From assembly GCA_021734505.1 (NCBI GenBank), contig JAIPIT010000003.1, positions 1-56,471 on the forward strand: 56,471 nt of DNA, given 5' to 3'. Positions 43,891 through 52,565 of the stretch are shown here, piece after piece (within the stretch, counting starts at the first letter, position 1; every line of letters starts with the position of its first letter). Source of the DNA: Fidelibacterota bacterium (GTDB lineage: Bacteria > Fidelibacterota > Fidelibacteria > Fidelibacterales > Fidelibacteraceae). Both the position numbers and the translations under genes were made by a program. The notes beneath the pieces were generated by a model that had not been told where the DNA came from, did no database searches, and saw nothing but the letters and a program-made list of their open reading frames with translations.

Positions 43891-44772
43891 ATGAAGAAAA
43901 TTGCAGTATTTTTGATGTTGTTCGCAACATTGCTATCGGCACAGGTTATGGTCACAGAAGTTCAGGTCTTGGATTTTGGAAGGAACACGATCAAGCCGGT
44001 ATTCAGTGATGATGGACAGTATTTACTTTTTAGCTCATTTGAAGGTGGAAATTATCATAAACTAAGTGATAATAAAACTACCACTTTCGCCTCAGCAGCC
44101 TATGATTACAGTATGGATGTTGATGGCAAGATACGTTACCGGACAGATTCATTTGTTGATGATTTGCACATGAATTCCGTCATGATGTATGATTCCAAAA
44201 TTAATGAAACAACAGTAATTATTGATAAAAAAAGATTGGACATAGTCCCAAAGATTACTGAACATGGTGTTTATTATTTAGAAGACAGCAAAATAAAAAC
44301 AAACAACGTATTGGCAAAGCCTTCAGCAAAACCGGTTGTCATGTCTTATAACAGATCATTACTCATCCATTCCTATGGTACATCCAAGATCTTGAAACCG
44401 CTTGGTGAAGACAAATTCTATATTTGGCCTTCCGTTTCCCCGGATAATTCGAAGGTCGTGTTTGTTGATATTAATGATCTCTACGTTATAGATATGAATG
44501 GTAATGTCATTTTTAATATTAAGGAAGCGCGGGCACCCAAATGGTCTCCGGATGGTAAATGGATCGCTTTCATGCGGGATTCGGACGATGGTCATGCTTT
44601 CATTTCTTCAGATATTTATGTTGTCAGAGTTGAGGATCAGAAAGTATTCAAGCTGACCGACACGGAGGACAGGATCGAAATGAATCCATCATGGTCGCCC
44701 GACGGCACTCAGATCGTTTGTGAAGATGTTGCGAATGATAAATTATTAATCTTAACACTTAGCATAAGATAA
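43891..44772 (+). CDS. exported TolB-like beta-propeller protein
   Basis: 293 aa with signal peptide (MKKIAVFLMLFATLLSA). Several PD40/WD40-like blades: KPVFSDDGQYLLFSS, WPSVSPDNSKVVFVD, APKWSPDGKWIAFMRD and NPSWSPDGTQIVCED. Such propellers bind proteins or glycans in the periplasm or on the surface. GGAGG precedes the start. Nine bp before the next gene (secreted amidase), so the pair is co-expressed and may cooperate at the cell wall; that role is inference. Confidence 0.88.
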   Translation: MKKIAVFLMLFATLLSAQVMVTEVQVLDFGRNTIKPVFSDDGQYLLFSSFEGGNYHKLSDNKTTTFASAAYDYSMDVDGKIRYRTDSFVDDLHMNSVMMYDSKINETTVIIDKKRLDIVPKITEHGVYYLEDSKIKTNNVLAKPSAKPVVMSYNRSLLIHSYGTSKILKPLGEDKFYIWPSVSPDNSKVVFVDINDLYVIDMNGNVIFNIKEARAPKWSPDGKWIAFMRDSDDGHAFISSDIYVVRVEDQKVFKLTDTEDRIEMNPSWSPDGTQIVCEDVANDKLLILTLSIR

Positions 44773-44781
44773 GGATAGAAA

Positions 44782-47472
44782 ATGAAAAAGATAATCATCA
44801 TACTTCTCTCGCTTGTCACGCTTATTTCAGCGCAAGATCTAAGTGGAAAAAAACTTTACATCAATGCCGGACACGGTGGCCATGATTCAGGTGACCGTCC
44901 CCCCATTAACGATGCCGGATACTTTGAAGCTGAAGGAAACCTGACCCGAGCACTTGTTGTGGAAACCATTTTAAAAAAATGGGGAGCAACCGTTGTGATG
45001 TCAAGAAGACATAATCGCTCATCTGATGGTGTCGCTCTATCTAGTTTGGGATCCGATGCCACTAATCAGAACTGTGACTGGTTCCATTCAATTCATACGA
45101 ATGCTGCTGGCGGCAATTCAACTTTAATGCTGTATTCCGGTTTTACCGGTGATCCAAGGATCAACAACGGATTGACAACCAGTCCTTCAAGCAATAAATT
45201 TCCTGGTATGTTGACCCTGTCAGATTTTATGGGAAATAACCTTGTTGCTGCCTTGCAAACGACATTCTATAAACATGCCGGAGATTATACGTTTTATGGG
45301 AGTGGTGACAATTACCTTGGTGTGTTTAGATATTTAAATATTCCCGGTACTTTAAGCGAAAGTTCTTTCCATGATTACTGGCCCAATACCTACCGTTTGC
45401 AAAATCTTGATAACAGGATCAATGATGCATGGGCGATCGCATTGGCATTTGCTCAATATTATGGTGAGCCAAAGCCGCAATTTGCAAACCTTGCCGGTAT
45501 CGTTAGAACGAAAGAACTCAAAACAAATTATGAATATATTGACGGAACAGACGATGAATATCAACCTATTGACAGCATTGTCGTTACTGTAAATCCCGGT
45601 AATCGGATATATTATGGCAACAGAACCATGTATATTGACAGCTATACCCCCCAGTGGTCTCAAATAACGACAGGCTCTCCCATTGATCCCAACAATTGGG
45701 CTGCGGTTGATAATCGTTATACGACTCTCGGATCAAGTTATAACTACGATTACTACATGAACGGTTATAATAACAATCATGGATACAACCGTAATAATGG
45801 TTTCTATCTTTTTGATAGTCTTGCCTATGGTACATATGAAGTTATTTATAATGCTCCCGGTTATTGGCCGGATACGTTGGAAGTGACTGTCAGCAGCGCA
45901 AAATTCTTCTGGACTCAAAATATATTCATGGATTCTTCCGTTCCTCCTTTTGTCAGAAGTTTTTCTCCTGCAAACAACGAACCCGTACACCCTGCTTGGG
46001 AACCCATTGTCCTGTCATTTTCACATGAAATGGATACCACGGCAGTTAGAAACGGTTTTTCGATCGCACCGGCAGCCGATTTGATCTTTAATTGGAATTC
46101 TACCAACAAAGTACTGACCCTCAATGCAGTTGGCGACAGTCTGGAAGTTGAAACTTCTTATACGCTTACTCTTGAAGCAGACAGTATTTTCGGCAATCGT
46201 CATCAAAATCTTGATGGGAACGGCGACGGAATAGGCGGAGACGATTTCGTACTTGAATTCACAACTTCTCCTCCTGATATTTATCCTCCCTTAGTCGCGG
46301 ATTATTTTCCTCCCCGTGCAGCGAAATATGATGATCTTCAACCGATCATTTCCTATTTCTTTGATGAGATCGTTGACTCGACCGGTGGGCTTGAAGACAA
46401 ATTCGAACTTATTCGTACAAGTGGTACAGATATTACCATTCCAACGGTCTTTGATATGTATGTGATCAATGGTAAAACGATCATATCTCTATTTACCACT
46501 GAAGAACTGGAGCGTGGTAAACGTTATGCCCGTTGGTCTTACAGTGGATTATCCGATCTTTTTAATAATGTAACCGAGTCTGATCAGGTAAGTAGTTTAC
46601 TGATCGACAGCGACACTCCTTGGTATGCCGATACCTTGATTATTGACGGCTTTGGCTCTAATTCACGTGATATTTGGTGGAAACCCAGTGCAAGTGGTTC
46701 AACCGTTAATGTGCTCGAGGCCGATAGATATGCTAATAATACTGTGGTCAATCACGGTAGCGGCAGTGCTTATTCAATGAAACTGTACTATAAATTCGAT
46801 TCCAGTAAATCCGATTGCTTTTTAAGAGAGTATATGGATGCTGGCTCAGCACCTGCACAACGTAAATTCAATAGCAACGGTATTCTTCAAACATGGGTCT
46901 TTGGTGACGGTACCGGTAACCTGTTCCGTTTCGCGGTAGATGACCCCTCAGGCACAGGTACTTCTGAAGTAAGTCCTTGGTATCCCCTTGATTTTACCGG
47001 CTGGAAGCTCATTAAATGGGATCTGCGTGATGGAGAATGCGGCACATGGCCATCTGTATCGGATGGAACATTGAACGGTCAGCTGAATTTCGATTCATTC
47101 CAGATCGAGTATGTTGATAGCCTCGGTAACAATGAAGGAACCTTGTACTTTGAAGACCTCTGGTTCCTCACACCCGGTGGCGTTGCAGTTACCGAAACGG
47201 ATATTCCCGTCGATTTTACCATGAATCAGAATTATCCGAATCCCTTCAATCCCACCACAGCCATCAGCTATCAGCTGCCGACTGATAATCATGTAAATCT
47301 CTCAGTTTTTGATATTCATGGACGTCGTGTTGCTACACTGATCAATGAAGCTCAATCTGCAGGAACTTACAGCGTTAATTTTAATGCCGGTCCTCTGCCA
47401 AGCGGTGTTTATATTGCAAGCTTGAAGACCAATATGGGCGTTCTAAATCAAAAGATGCTTTTAGTCAAATAG
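44782..47472 (+). CDS. secreted N-acetylmuramoyl-L-alanine amidase with type IX sorting domain
   Basis: 896 aa. Signal peptide (1-17). Amidase_3 domain (about 22-230) with INAGHGGHDSGD (Zn His), SIHTNA (Zn His) and a Glu in GTLSESSFH. Then a carboxypeptidase-regulatory/Ig-like region (about 235-375), Big_5-type Ig domains (from about 387: PPFVRSFSPANNEPVHP), a carbohydrate-binding-like beta domain, and a C-terminal Por_Secre_tail domain (NQNYPNPFNPTTAISYQL... LPSGVYIASLKT). The last routes proteins through the type IX secretion system. Cleaves peptidoglycan amide bonds, probably at the surface or extracellularly. Confidence 0.92.
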   Translation: MKKIIIILLSLVTLISAQDLSGKKLYINAGHGGHDSGDRPPINDAGYFEAEGNLTRALVVETILKKWGATVVMSRRHNRSSDGVALSSLGSDATNQNCDWFHSIHTNAAGGNSTLMLYSGFTGDPRINNGLTTSPSSNKFPGMLTLSDFMGNNLVAALQTTFYKHAGDYTFYGSGDNYLGVFRYLNIPGTLSESSFHDYWPNTYRLQNLDNRINDAWAIALAFAQYYGEPKPQFANLAGIVRTKELKTNYEYIDGTDDEYQPIDSIVVTVNPGNRIYYGNRTMYIDSYTPQWSQITTGSPIDPNNWAAVDNRYTTLGSSYNYDYYMNGYNNNHGYNRNNGFYLFDSLAYGTYEVIYNAPGYWPDTLEVTVSSAKFFWTQNIFMDSSVPPFVRSFSPANNEPVHPAWEPIVLSFSHEMDTTAVRNGFSIAPAADLIFNWNSTNKVLTLNAVGDSLEVETSYTLTLEADSIFGNRHQNLDGNGDGIGGDDFVLEFTTSPPDIYPPLVADYFPPRAAKYDDLQPIISYFFDEIVDSTGGLEDKFELIRTSGTDITIPTVFDMYVINGKTIISLFTTEELERGKRYARWSYSGLSDLFNNVTESDQVSSLLIDSDTPWYADTLIIDGFGSNSRDIWWKPSASGSTVNVLEADRYANNTVVNHGSGSAYSMKLYYKFDSSKSDCFLREYMDAGSAPAQRKFNSNGILQTWVFGDGTGNLFRFAVDDPSGTGTSEVSPWYPLDFTGWKLIKWDLRDGECGTWPSVSDGTLNGQLNFDSFQIEYVDSLGNNEGTLYFEDLWFLTPGGVAVTETDIPVDFTMNQNYPNPFNPTTAISYQLPTDNHVNLSVFDIHGRRVATLINEAQSAGTYSVNFNAGPLPSGVYIASLKTNMGVLNQKMLLVK

Positions 47473-47490
47473 AACATCACAAGATATAAT

Positions 47491-47528
47491 AGAACCCTTC
47501 TTCGATTGATTTTGAAGAAGGGTTTTTC
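47491..47528 (+). terminator. terminator after the secreted amidase
   Basis: aacccttctt / aagaagggtt stem with a 12-14 nt loop followed by TTTTCTTTTTT. Confidence 0.85.
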
Positions 47529-47598
47529 TTTTTTAGGCGTAAAGGTTTGGGGTGTGGAGGTTTAAATGAGTTCTCAACCTTTTAAACGTTTCAACAAT

Positions 47599-47694
47599 AC
47601 CATCTCATGAGTAGATCTTTCCAGTCTTCGCTCTTCGAGCTTCGGCCGGCAGGCGACTTCGGCTCGCATACTCACCTACGCTCAAGATGACAGT
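47599..47694. repeat. accatctcatgag...gatgacagt element, long copy
   Basis: Shares its edges (accatctcatgaRtagatc and gatgacagt) with 51396-51438. The outer stem is atctt/aagat here and atcct/aggat there (paired change). The inside carries extra nested stems (gcttcggccggcaggcg and others), as if a second palindrome had been inserted. The rest of the 320-bp gap is the terminator and ttcaac/atcttta words. Confidence 0.65.
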
Positions 47695-47792
47695 TTATTT
47701 TGTATTTCAACTTCTTCAACGCTTCAACCTCTTCTCTTTTATCTTTAAATTATCATCTTTAATCTTTACATTACGCAGGAAAAGGAGCCCGC

Positions 47793-48572
47793 ATGCGTAA
47801 TCAAATCGTTAATATTCTTACAGAAGCCGGAAAGATCATTTCAAGTCGTATTCATACCCTAAAGATCATTGACCATAAATCCACGGAGGTCGATCTGGTC
47901 ACTGAAGTGGACCGTGAAGTCGAGCTATTTCTAATGGAAAAACTAAGTGCGCTTCTCCCCAATAGCGAATTTTTATCTGAAGAAACAGCAAGTGAAATTA
48001 AGGAAGCGGACAAGCTTTGGGTTATGGATCCCATTGACGGGACGCTGAATTTTGTCCATGGTTTCCCTATGGTCTGTATCTCTCTCGCCCTTCATGAGGA
48101 CGGTGTGCCAACTCATGCCTATGTTTATAATCCAATGATCAATTATCTGTTTGAAGCTCAGCGAGGAAAGGGTGCGAAACTGAATGGACTTGATATACAT
48201 GTCTCCACTCACACAAAATTGATAGAATGCCTCTTGTCTACAGGTTTTCCTTATGATTACCCGACAAATAAAGAAAACAATTTAAATTATTTCGACCATT
48301 TCAATCGTCGCGTACAAGGGGTTCGCCGACCGGGATCAGCCGCCCTGGATATGGCATTTACTGCCGCAGGGACTTTTGACGGATTTTGGGAATGGCATCT
48401 CAAACCCTGGGATGTGGCTGCCGGTATCCTGTTGATCAAAGAAGCAGGCGGTATCGTAACAAATTTTGATGGGCATCCCTATACATTTCAAGATGACCAT
48501 ATTGTTGCCGGAAATCCGGCTATACATGCCTTAATGTTAAAAGAAATTGAAAAAATAAAAATTACTTTGTAG
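47793..48572 (+). CDS. inositol monophosphatase family phosphatase
   Basis: 259 aa, Mg-dependent. Metal-site motifs are complete: SEETA (Glu-Glu), WVMDPIDGTLNFVHG (DPIDGT) and WDVAAGILLIKEAGG. The family covers inositol-1-phosphatase, 3'-phosphoadenosine-phosphatase and fructose-bisphosphatase-like enzymes; overall it is closest to SuhB. AGGAAAAGGAG precedes the ATG. The stop codon TAG is supplied by the first bases of a GTAGAGACGC palindrome. Confidence 0.9.
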   Translation: MRNQIVNILTEAGKIISSRIHTLKIIDHKSTEVDLVTEVDREVELFLMEKLSALLPNSEFLSEETASEIKEADKLWVMDPIDGTLNFVHGFPMVCISLALHEDGVPTHAYVYNPMINYLFEAQRGKGAKLNGLDIHVSTHTKLIECLLSTGFPYDYPTNKENNLNYFDHFNRRVQGVRRPGSAALDMAFTAAGTFDGFWEWHLKPWDVAAGILLIKEAGGIVTNFDGHPYTFQDDHIVAGNPAIHALMLKEIEKIKITL

Positions 48573-48596
48573 AGACGCAGCATTGCTGCGTCTCTC
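48569..48596. repeat. GTAGAGACGCAG palindrome containing a stop codon
   Basis: agagacgcagc-att-gctgcgtctct. The TAG of the upstream phosphatase gene is bases 2-4 of the element. Confidence 0.85.
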
Positions 48597-48626
48597 CCAT
48601 ATACCATTTTATAATTGGAGATTATC

Positions 48627-49841
48627 ATGAAAAAACTGATCATCCTTTTTGCAATGTGCAGTTTTATTCTTGCACAAACCACTCTTAACTACAAAGAAAA
48701 ATACCATGATCCAGTTCATGCCAAGATCATGGAAATTAGAAACTTAAAACAAGATGCTGAAAATAAGATCACGGAAGAGATCCGTGATGCGGTTAAAGAC
48801 GAACAAGAATATACTCTATTTGCCTCTGTTGAGGGAATTGAGGTTCCCACTTCCATTGATGTTTTCCAAGCATTTTTTCATTTTCCCCCGAAACATCAAG
48901 GTCTAACCTCTTCATGCTGGGCTCATACGGGGATCTCGTTTATCGAGACGGAAGTACAGCGTTTGCAGGGAAAAGAGATCAAATTATCGGTCATGCAGAT
49001 CGTGTACTGCGATTATCTTGAAAAAGCTAAATATTATATTGAAACAAGAGGGGAAAAAGATCTCCGCCGTGGTTCTGAAGTTGCAGGAGTTTTTCGCATA
49101 GCTGAAGAATATGGTCTGATACCTGAAGCAAACTACGCCGGAAATCCGACTGCCGAAGGGTTTGATACCGGTCTACTTCACGATGAACTCCGGGCTTATC
49201 TTGATCATGTTTATGAAAATAACTTTTGGGACGAAGAAATTGCGATGACCGCAATTCGTGCCATCTTGGATAAGCATCTGGGAAAAATACCCGAAACATT
49301 TGCTTATAGGGGAAAAGACTACACCCCAGAAAGCTTTTATAAGAAAGTCCTGAAATTCGAACCGAAAAAATACACAGCTATTCAATCAACATTAGCTTTC
49401 CCTTTTCACGAGTATACCGAATTCCCATTCCCCGATAATTGGTGGCATGGAAAAGAATATTACAACCTGCCTGTAGAAGAATTTTATCAAGCGATAGTAA
49501 AAGCAATTAAAAATGGTTATTCGGTTCCCATCGGTGGTGACACCAGTGAACCGGGCTTCAATCGATATGCGGGTATTGCTTTCATTCCAACGGCTGATAT
49601 CCCTTTAGAATACATTGATCAGGATGCAAGAGAATACCGTATCAATAATGAAACGACCGGAGATGATCATGCCATTCATATTGTCGGGTATGTTCAGATA
49701 AACGGTGTGGATTGGTTCCTGATCAAAGATTCATCCCGAACAGCCTATCAAAGCAGTCATCCGGGTTATTATTATTTTCGTGGCGATTATATAAAACTGA
49801 AAATGCTGAATGCGGTAGTACCCACAGATTTTATAAAATAA
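48627..49841 (+). CDS. exported papain-like cysteine peptidase (C1B, aminopeptidase C/bleomycin-hydrolase type)
   Basis: 404 aa with signal peptide (MKKLIILFAMCSFILAQ). Nucleophile motif GLTSSCWAHTGISFIE (Cys about 97), LSVMQIVYCDYLEKA and DDHAIHIVGYVQ (catalytic His). The final motif, where the family usually has an Asn in 'NSWG', reads FLIKDSSRT, so an Asp appears there; I recall KDS variants in exported relatives. Degrades peptides outside the cytoplasm. I start at 48627 (GGAG seven bases upstream) rather than four codons earlier. Confidence 0.9.
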   Translation: MKKLIILFAMCSFILAQTTLNYKEKYHDPVHAKIMEIRNLKQDAENKITEEIRDAVKDEQEYTLFASVEGIEVPTSIDVFQAFFHFPPKHQGLTSSCWAHTGISFIETEVQRLQGKEIKLSVMQIVYCDYLEKAKYYIETRGEKDLRRGSEVAGVFRIAEEYGLIPEANYAGNPTAEGFDTGLLHDELRAYLDHVYENNFWDEEIAMTAIRAILDKHLGKIPETFAYRGKDYTPESFYKKVLKFEPKKYTAIQSTLAFPFHEYTEFPFPDNWWHGKEYYNLPVEEFYQAIVKAIKNGYSVPIGGDTSEPGFNRYAGIAFIPTADIPLEYIDQDAREYRINNETTGDDHAIHIVGYVQINGVDWFLIKDSSRTAYQSSHPGYYYFRGDYIKLKMLNAVVPTDFIK

Positions 49842-49854
49842 ATGGATGATAAAT

Positions 49855-49912
49855 GTACGGGAGGCTCTGGAGCCTCCCGTTTATTTTCCGGGCGACTCCA
49901 GAGTCGCCCATA
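49855..49912. repeat. paired-stem element, copy 2
   Basis: cgggaggct-ctgg-agcctcccg (49858-49879) and gggcgactccagagtcgccc (49890-49909), bounded by gtac and atac. Same order, spacing and outer bases as 7952-8008. It lies between the convergent ends of the peptidase and rimO genes and may terminate both. Confidence 0.8.
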
Positions 49913-49923
49913 CAATACCAAAA

Positions 49924-51216
49924 TTATAAACTTTGAATATTTATCACAAGTTCCGCCAGCAGATCGTAATCCACAGCATCGATGATCTCGACGTCAACAA
50001 ATTCCCCTTTTTTCAGTTCACCGGGAATAATGACGCGATTGTCAATATCGGGTGAATCACGGAAAGTACGACCGTAACTATCGCCGCTTAGGCTGTCATA
50101 AGTATCAATAAGAATCTTTTGAGTTGTTCCGATCAACGCTTGATTTTTCTCAAGCGATATTTCCTGTTGAGCCGTCATGATCGCTTCCAATCGTCGTTGT
50201 TTGATACCTTCCGGAATGGGATCACCCAATGATTCGGCCGGTGTGCCATCTTCCTGACTGTAGGTAAATCCGCCAAGTCGATCGAATTTGGTTTCTTTGA
50301 CAAATTCAAGCAATTCATTGAAAGCTTCTTCCGTTTCACCCGGAAAACCAACCATCACAGTGGTTCTTAGGGAAAGATTTGGGATCTCAGCTCTGAGTTT
50401 AGTGATCAATTCACGAATATGCTCACCGTCTTTTCCGCGTTTCATGGCACGGATCATATCGGTTTGAATATGCTGAATGGGAATATCAATATAGGGCAAA
50501 ATACTTTTAGATTCATTGATCACGTCGATCAATTCAAGATCAAAATGAGCGGGATGAGCATAATGCAAACGTATCCAGGGAAAAGCATTCATCGCATCCA
50601 GATCCCGTAATAGTTTGGGAAGTCTGATGTCTTTCCCAAGATCCCAGCCGTAAGTCGTGGTATCCTGTGCGATCACGATCAGTTCTTTTACGCCCTGTTT
50701 GGCCAGATTTTCGGCGTCTTTTAAAATTATATCGGGTTTTAGGCTGACTTGCTTTCCCCGAATAAGGGGAATTGCACAATAAGCGCAATTATTATTGCAA
50801 CCCTCAGCGATCTTAAGAAAAGCGTAATGACCGGGAGTCATCAATGACCGTGGCGCCGGTATGGCATCGCGATGCAGAAGATATTTTGCCACATCTTGAA
50901 TTTCATCCACACCAAAAAATGCGTCGACTTCGGGCAGTTCTTTCTTAAGTTCCTCGCGATATCGTTGGGATAAACATCCCATCACGATCACGGATTTGAT
51001 CTGTCCGTTCTCTTTTAACTTGATCGCCTGTAAGATCGTATTAATACTTTCTTCTTTTGCCGGTAATATAAAGCCACAGGTATTAATGATCAAAATATCG
51101 GACTCTTCCGCTGCCTCCACGTATTTAAAGCCACCGCTGAGCAACAAACCCTTCACTTCTTCACTGTCTACCAGATTCTTAGAACAGCCCAGGGATATAA
51201 TATTGAATTTTTTCAT
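49924..51216 (-). CDS. rimO: ribosomal protein S12 methylthiotransferase RimO
   Basis: Radical-SAM enzyme with two Fe-S clusters that modifies the conserved Asp of S12. 430 aa. N-terminal MTTase domain with SLGCSKNLVDSE, INTCGFI and VMGCLSQRY cysteines, the radical-SAM motif KIAEGCNNNCAYCAIP, and a C-terminal TRAM domain (EFVDVEIIDAVDYDLLAEL). SKNLVDSE and CAIPLIRG mark it as RimO rather than MiaB. The start has a poor ribosome site; a tttaggg array lies just upstream. Confidence 0.96.
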   Translation of the reverse strand: MKKFNIISLGCSKNLVDSEEVKGLLLSGGFKYVEAAEESDILIINTCGFILPAKEESINTILQAIKLKENGQIKSVIVMGCLSQRYREELKKELPEVDAFFGVDEIQDVAKYLLHRDAIPAPRSLMTPGHYAFLKIAEGCNNNCAYCAIPLIRGKQVSLKPDIILKDAENLAKQGVKELIVIAQDTTTYGWDLGKDIRLPKLLRDLDAMNAFPWIRLHYAHPAHFDLELIDVINESKSILPYIDIPIQHIQTDMIRAMKRGKDGEHIRELITKLRAEIPNLSLRTTVMVGFPGETEEAFNELLEFVKETKFDRLGGFTYSQEDGTPAESLGDPIPEGIKQRRLEAIMTAQQEISLEKNQALIGTTQKILIDTYDSLSGDSYGRTFRDSPDIDNRVIIPGELKKGEFVDVEIIDAVDYDLLAELVINIQSL

Positions 51217-51229
51217 AAGTTTTAAATCG

Positions 51230-51257
51230 TTTAGGGTTTAGGGTTTAGGGTTTAAAA
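51230..51257. repeat. telomere-like (TTTAGGG)3 array
   Basis: tttaggg at 51230, 51237 and 51244, then tttaaaa, all in 7-nt register, 13 bp upstream of the rimO start. Confidence 0.9.
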
Positions 51258-51261
51258 AGTT

Positions 51262-51361
51262 CAACCCCTCGACAAGCTCGGGGTTGGTGATTGTGGGATT
51301 CGCTTTCCCGGGATTTCATCCCGGGCTATTACTTAGTTATACCCCTCGACAAGCTCGGGGT
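51262..51361. repeat. multi-hairpin intergenic element, copy C (short form)
   Basis: caacccc-tcgacaagct-cggggttg (51262-51286), cccgggat/atcccggg (51307-51325) and acccc/ggggt (51341-51361). Same stem order as the ends of copies A and B, lacking their central block. Confidence 0.8.
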
Positions 51362-51395
51362 AATTGATCATATTCATCTTCAACTTTTCAACAAC

Positions 51396-51510
51396 ACCAT
51401 CTCATGAATAGATCCTTCACTTCGTTCAGGATGACAGTCTAAGTAACATTTCAACCTCTTTCAACACTTCAACGCTTCAACCTCTTTCAACCTTCTTCAA
51501 ATCCTTCAAA
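51396..51510. repeat. accatctcatgaa...gatgacagt element (short copy) and ttcaacc array
   Basis: The element occupies 51396-51438. It is followed by irregular ttcaac words of 8-10 nt period that run through the ftsY stop codon (51487) into its last codons. Confidence 0.65.
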
Positions 51511-52461
51511 CATGGCATGAACGTAACGAACGGGATCAAACGCCTGGAGATCTTCCAATTTTTCCCCCAAGCCGATATATTTTACGGGAATATTCATTTT
51601 TTGTCTGATCCCGATCATGGACCCGCCTTTGGCTGTTCCGTCCAATTTTGTAACGATCAATCCGGTGATCGGTGTTACTTTTGTAAATTCCTGCGCCTGA
51701 ACGACCGAATTCTGTCCGATCGAACCATCAAGAACCAGCAGCGTTTCATGCGGAGCCTCAGGAATGATCTTCTGGATAACGCGTTTGATCTTATCAAGTT
51801 CTTCCATCAAATGTGCTTTATTATGCAAGCGACCGGCCGTGTCAATGAGAATAACATCACTGTCACGCGATAGTCCCGCCTGAATTCCATCGTAAACGAT
51901 GCCTGAAGGCGCTTTCGCTTCGAGGTTCTTAATGATATCCACTCCAGCGCGTTCGGCCCATATATCCAATTGCTCAATAGCGGCTGCCCGGTAAGTATCA
52001 CCGGCGATGATCAGGACTTTCTTTCCCTCACCGCGATAAAATGAGGCCAATTTACCGATCGTGGTTGTCTTCCCTGCTCCATTCACGCCAACGACCAAAA
52101 TCACACAGGGATGATAGGAATCGACAGGGATGCTCAGATCGTCATCTTTGAACAGGTCTTCAAAAAGTTCGGCAATGATATCGCGGACATCTTCATAAGC
52201 CAACAATTCTTTTTTCCGGGATGCCGATACGATCTTTTCAAGGATCAATTCGCAGACATCCGCACCAAGGTCCGATTCATATAAAAAGGCCTCGATGTTT
52301 TCCATAAAATCATCCGAAATTTTCATTCCGCGCCCAAAAAGCGATAACAATCCCTCTTTGAAGCGATTCCTGGATTTACTCAGACCTTTTTCGTAACGGT
52401 CGTCTTTTTGGAGTTCCTGAACTGTCTCTTTTTCTTTATTTTTTCTTTTGAATAGACCCAT
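51487..52461 (-). CDS. ftsY: signal recognition particle receptor FtsY
   Basis: GTPase that docks SRP-ribosome complexes at the inner membrane. 324 aa. Short charged N-terminus (about 1-40, FKRKNKEKETV), the helical N domain, then the G domain: GVNGAGKTTTIGKLA, DTAGRLHN, TKLDGTAKGG and GLGEKLEDLQAFDP. ATG at 52461 with GAG four bases upstream. The last residues (FEGFEEG) are encoded by the same ttcaa-type words as the adjacent array. Confidence 0.97.
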   Translation of the reverse strand: MGLFKRKNKEKETVQELQKDDRYEKGLSKSRNRFKEGLLSLFGRGMKISDDFMENIEAFLYESDLGADVCELILEKIVSASRKKELLAYEDVRDIIAELFEDLFKDDDLSIPVDSYHPCVILVVGVNGAGKTTTIGKLASFYRGEGKKVLIIAGDTYRAAAIEQLDIWAERAGVDIIKNLEAKAPSGIVYDGIQAGLSRDSDVILIDTAGRLHNKAHLMEELDKIKRVIQKIIPEAPHETLLVLDGSIGQNSVVQAQEFTKVTPITGLIVTKLDGTAKGGSMIGIRQKMNIPVKYIGLGEKLEDLQAFDPVRYVHAMFEGFEEG

Positions 52462-52484
52462 AATTCTCATTTTATTTCAGTTAC

Positions 52485-52548
52485 GGAACAGGCATCAGTC
52501 TACTCCGCCAGCCGGCGGATTCGCCCGACAAGCGCCTGTTCCCTACAC
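52485..52548. repeat. long GGAACAGG...TTCCCTAC palindrome, copy 2
   Basis: Outer arms ggaacaggc / gcctgttcc enclose a core nearly identical to that at 13963-14022 (catcagtct...gattcgcccgaca). Confidence 0.8.
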
Positions 52549-52565
52549 ATCGTTTCAATTTTTCG

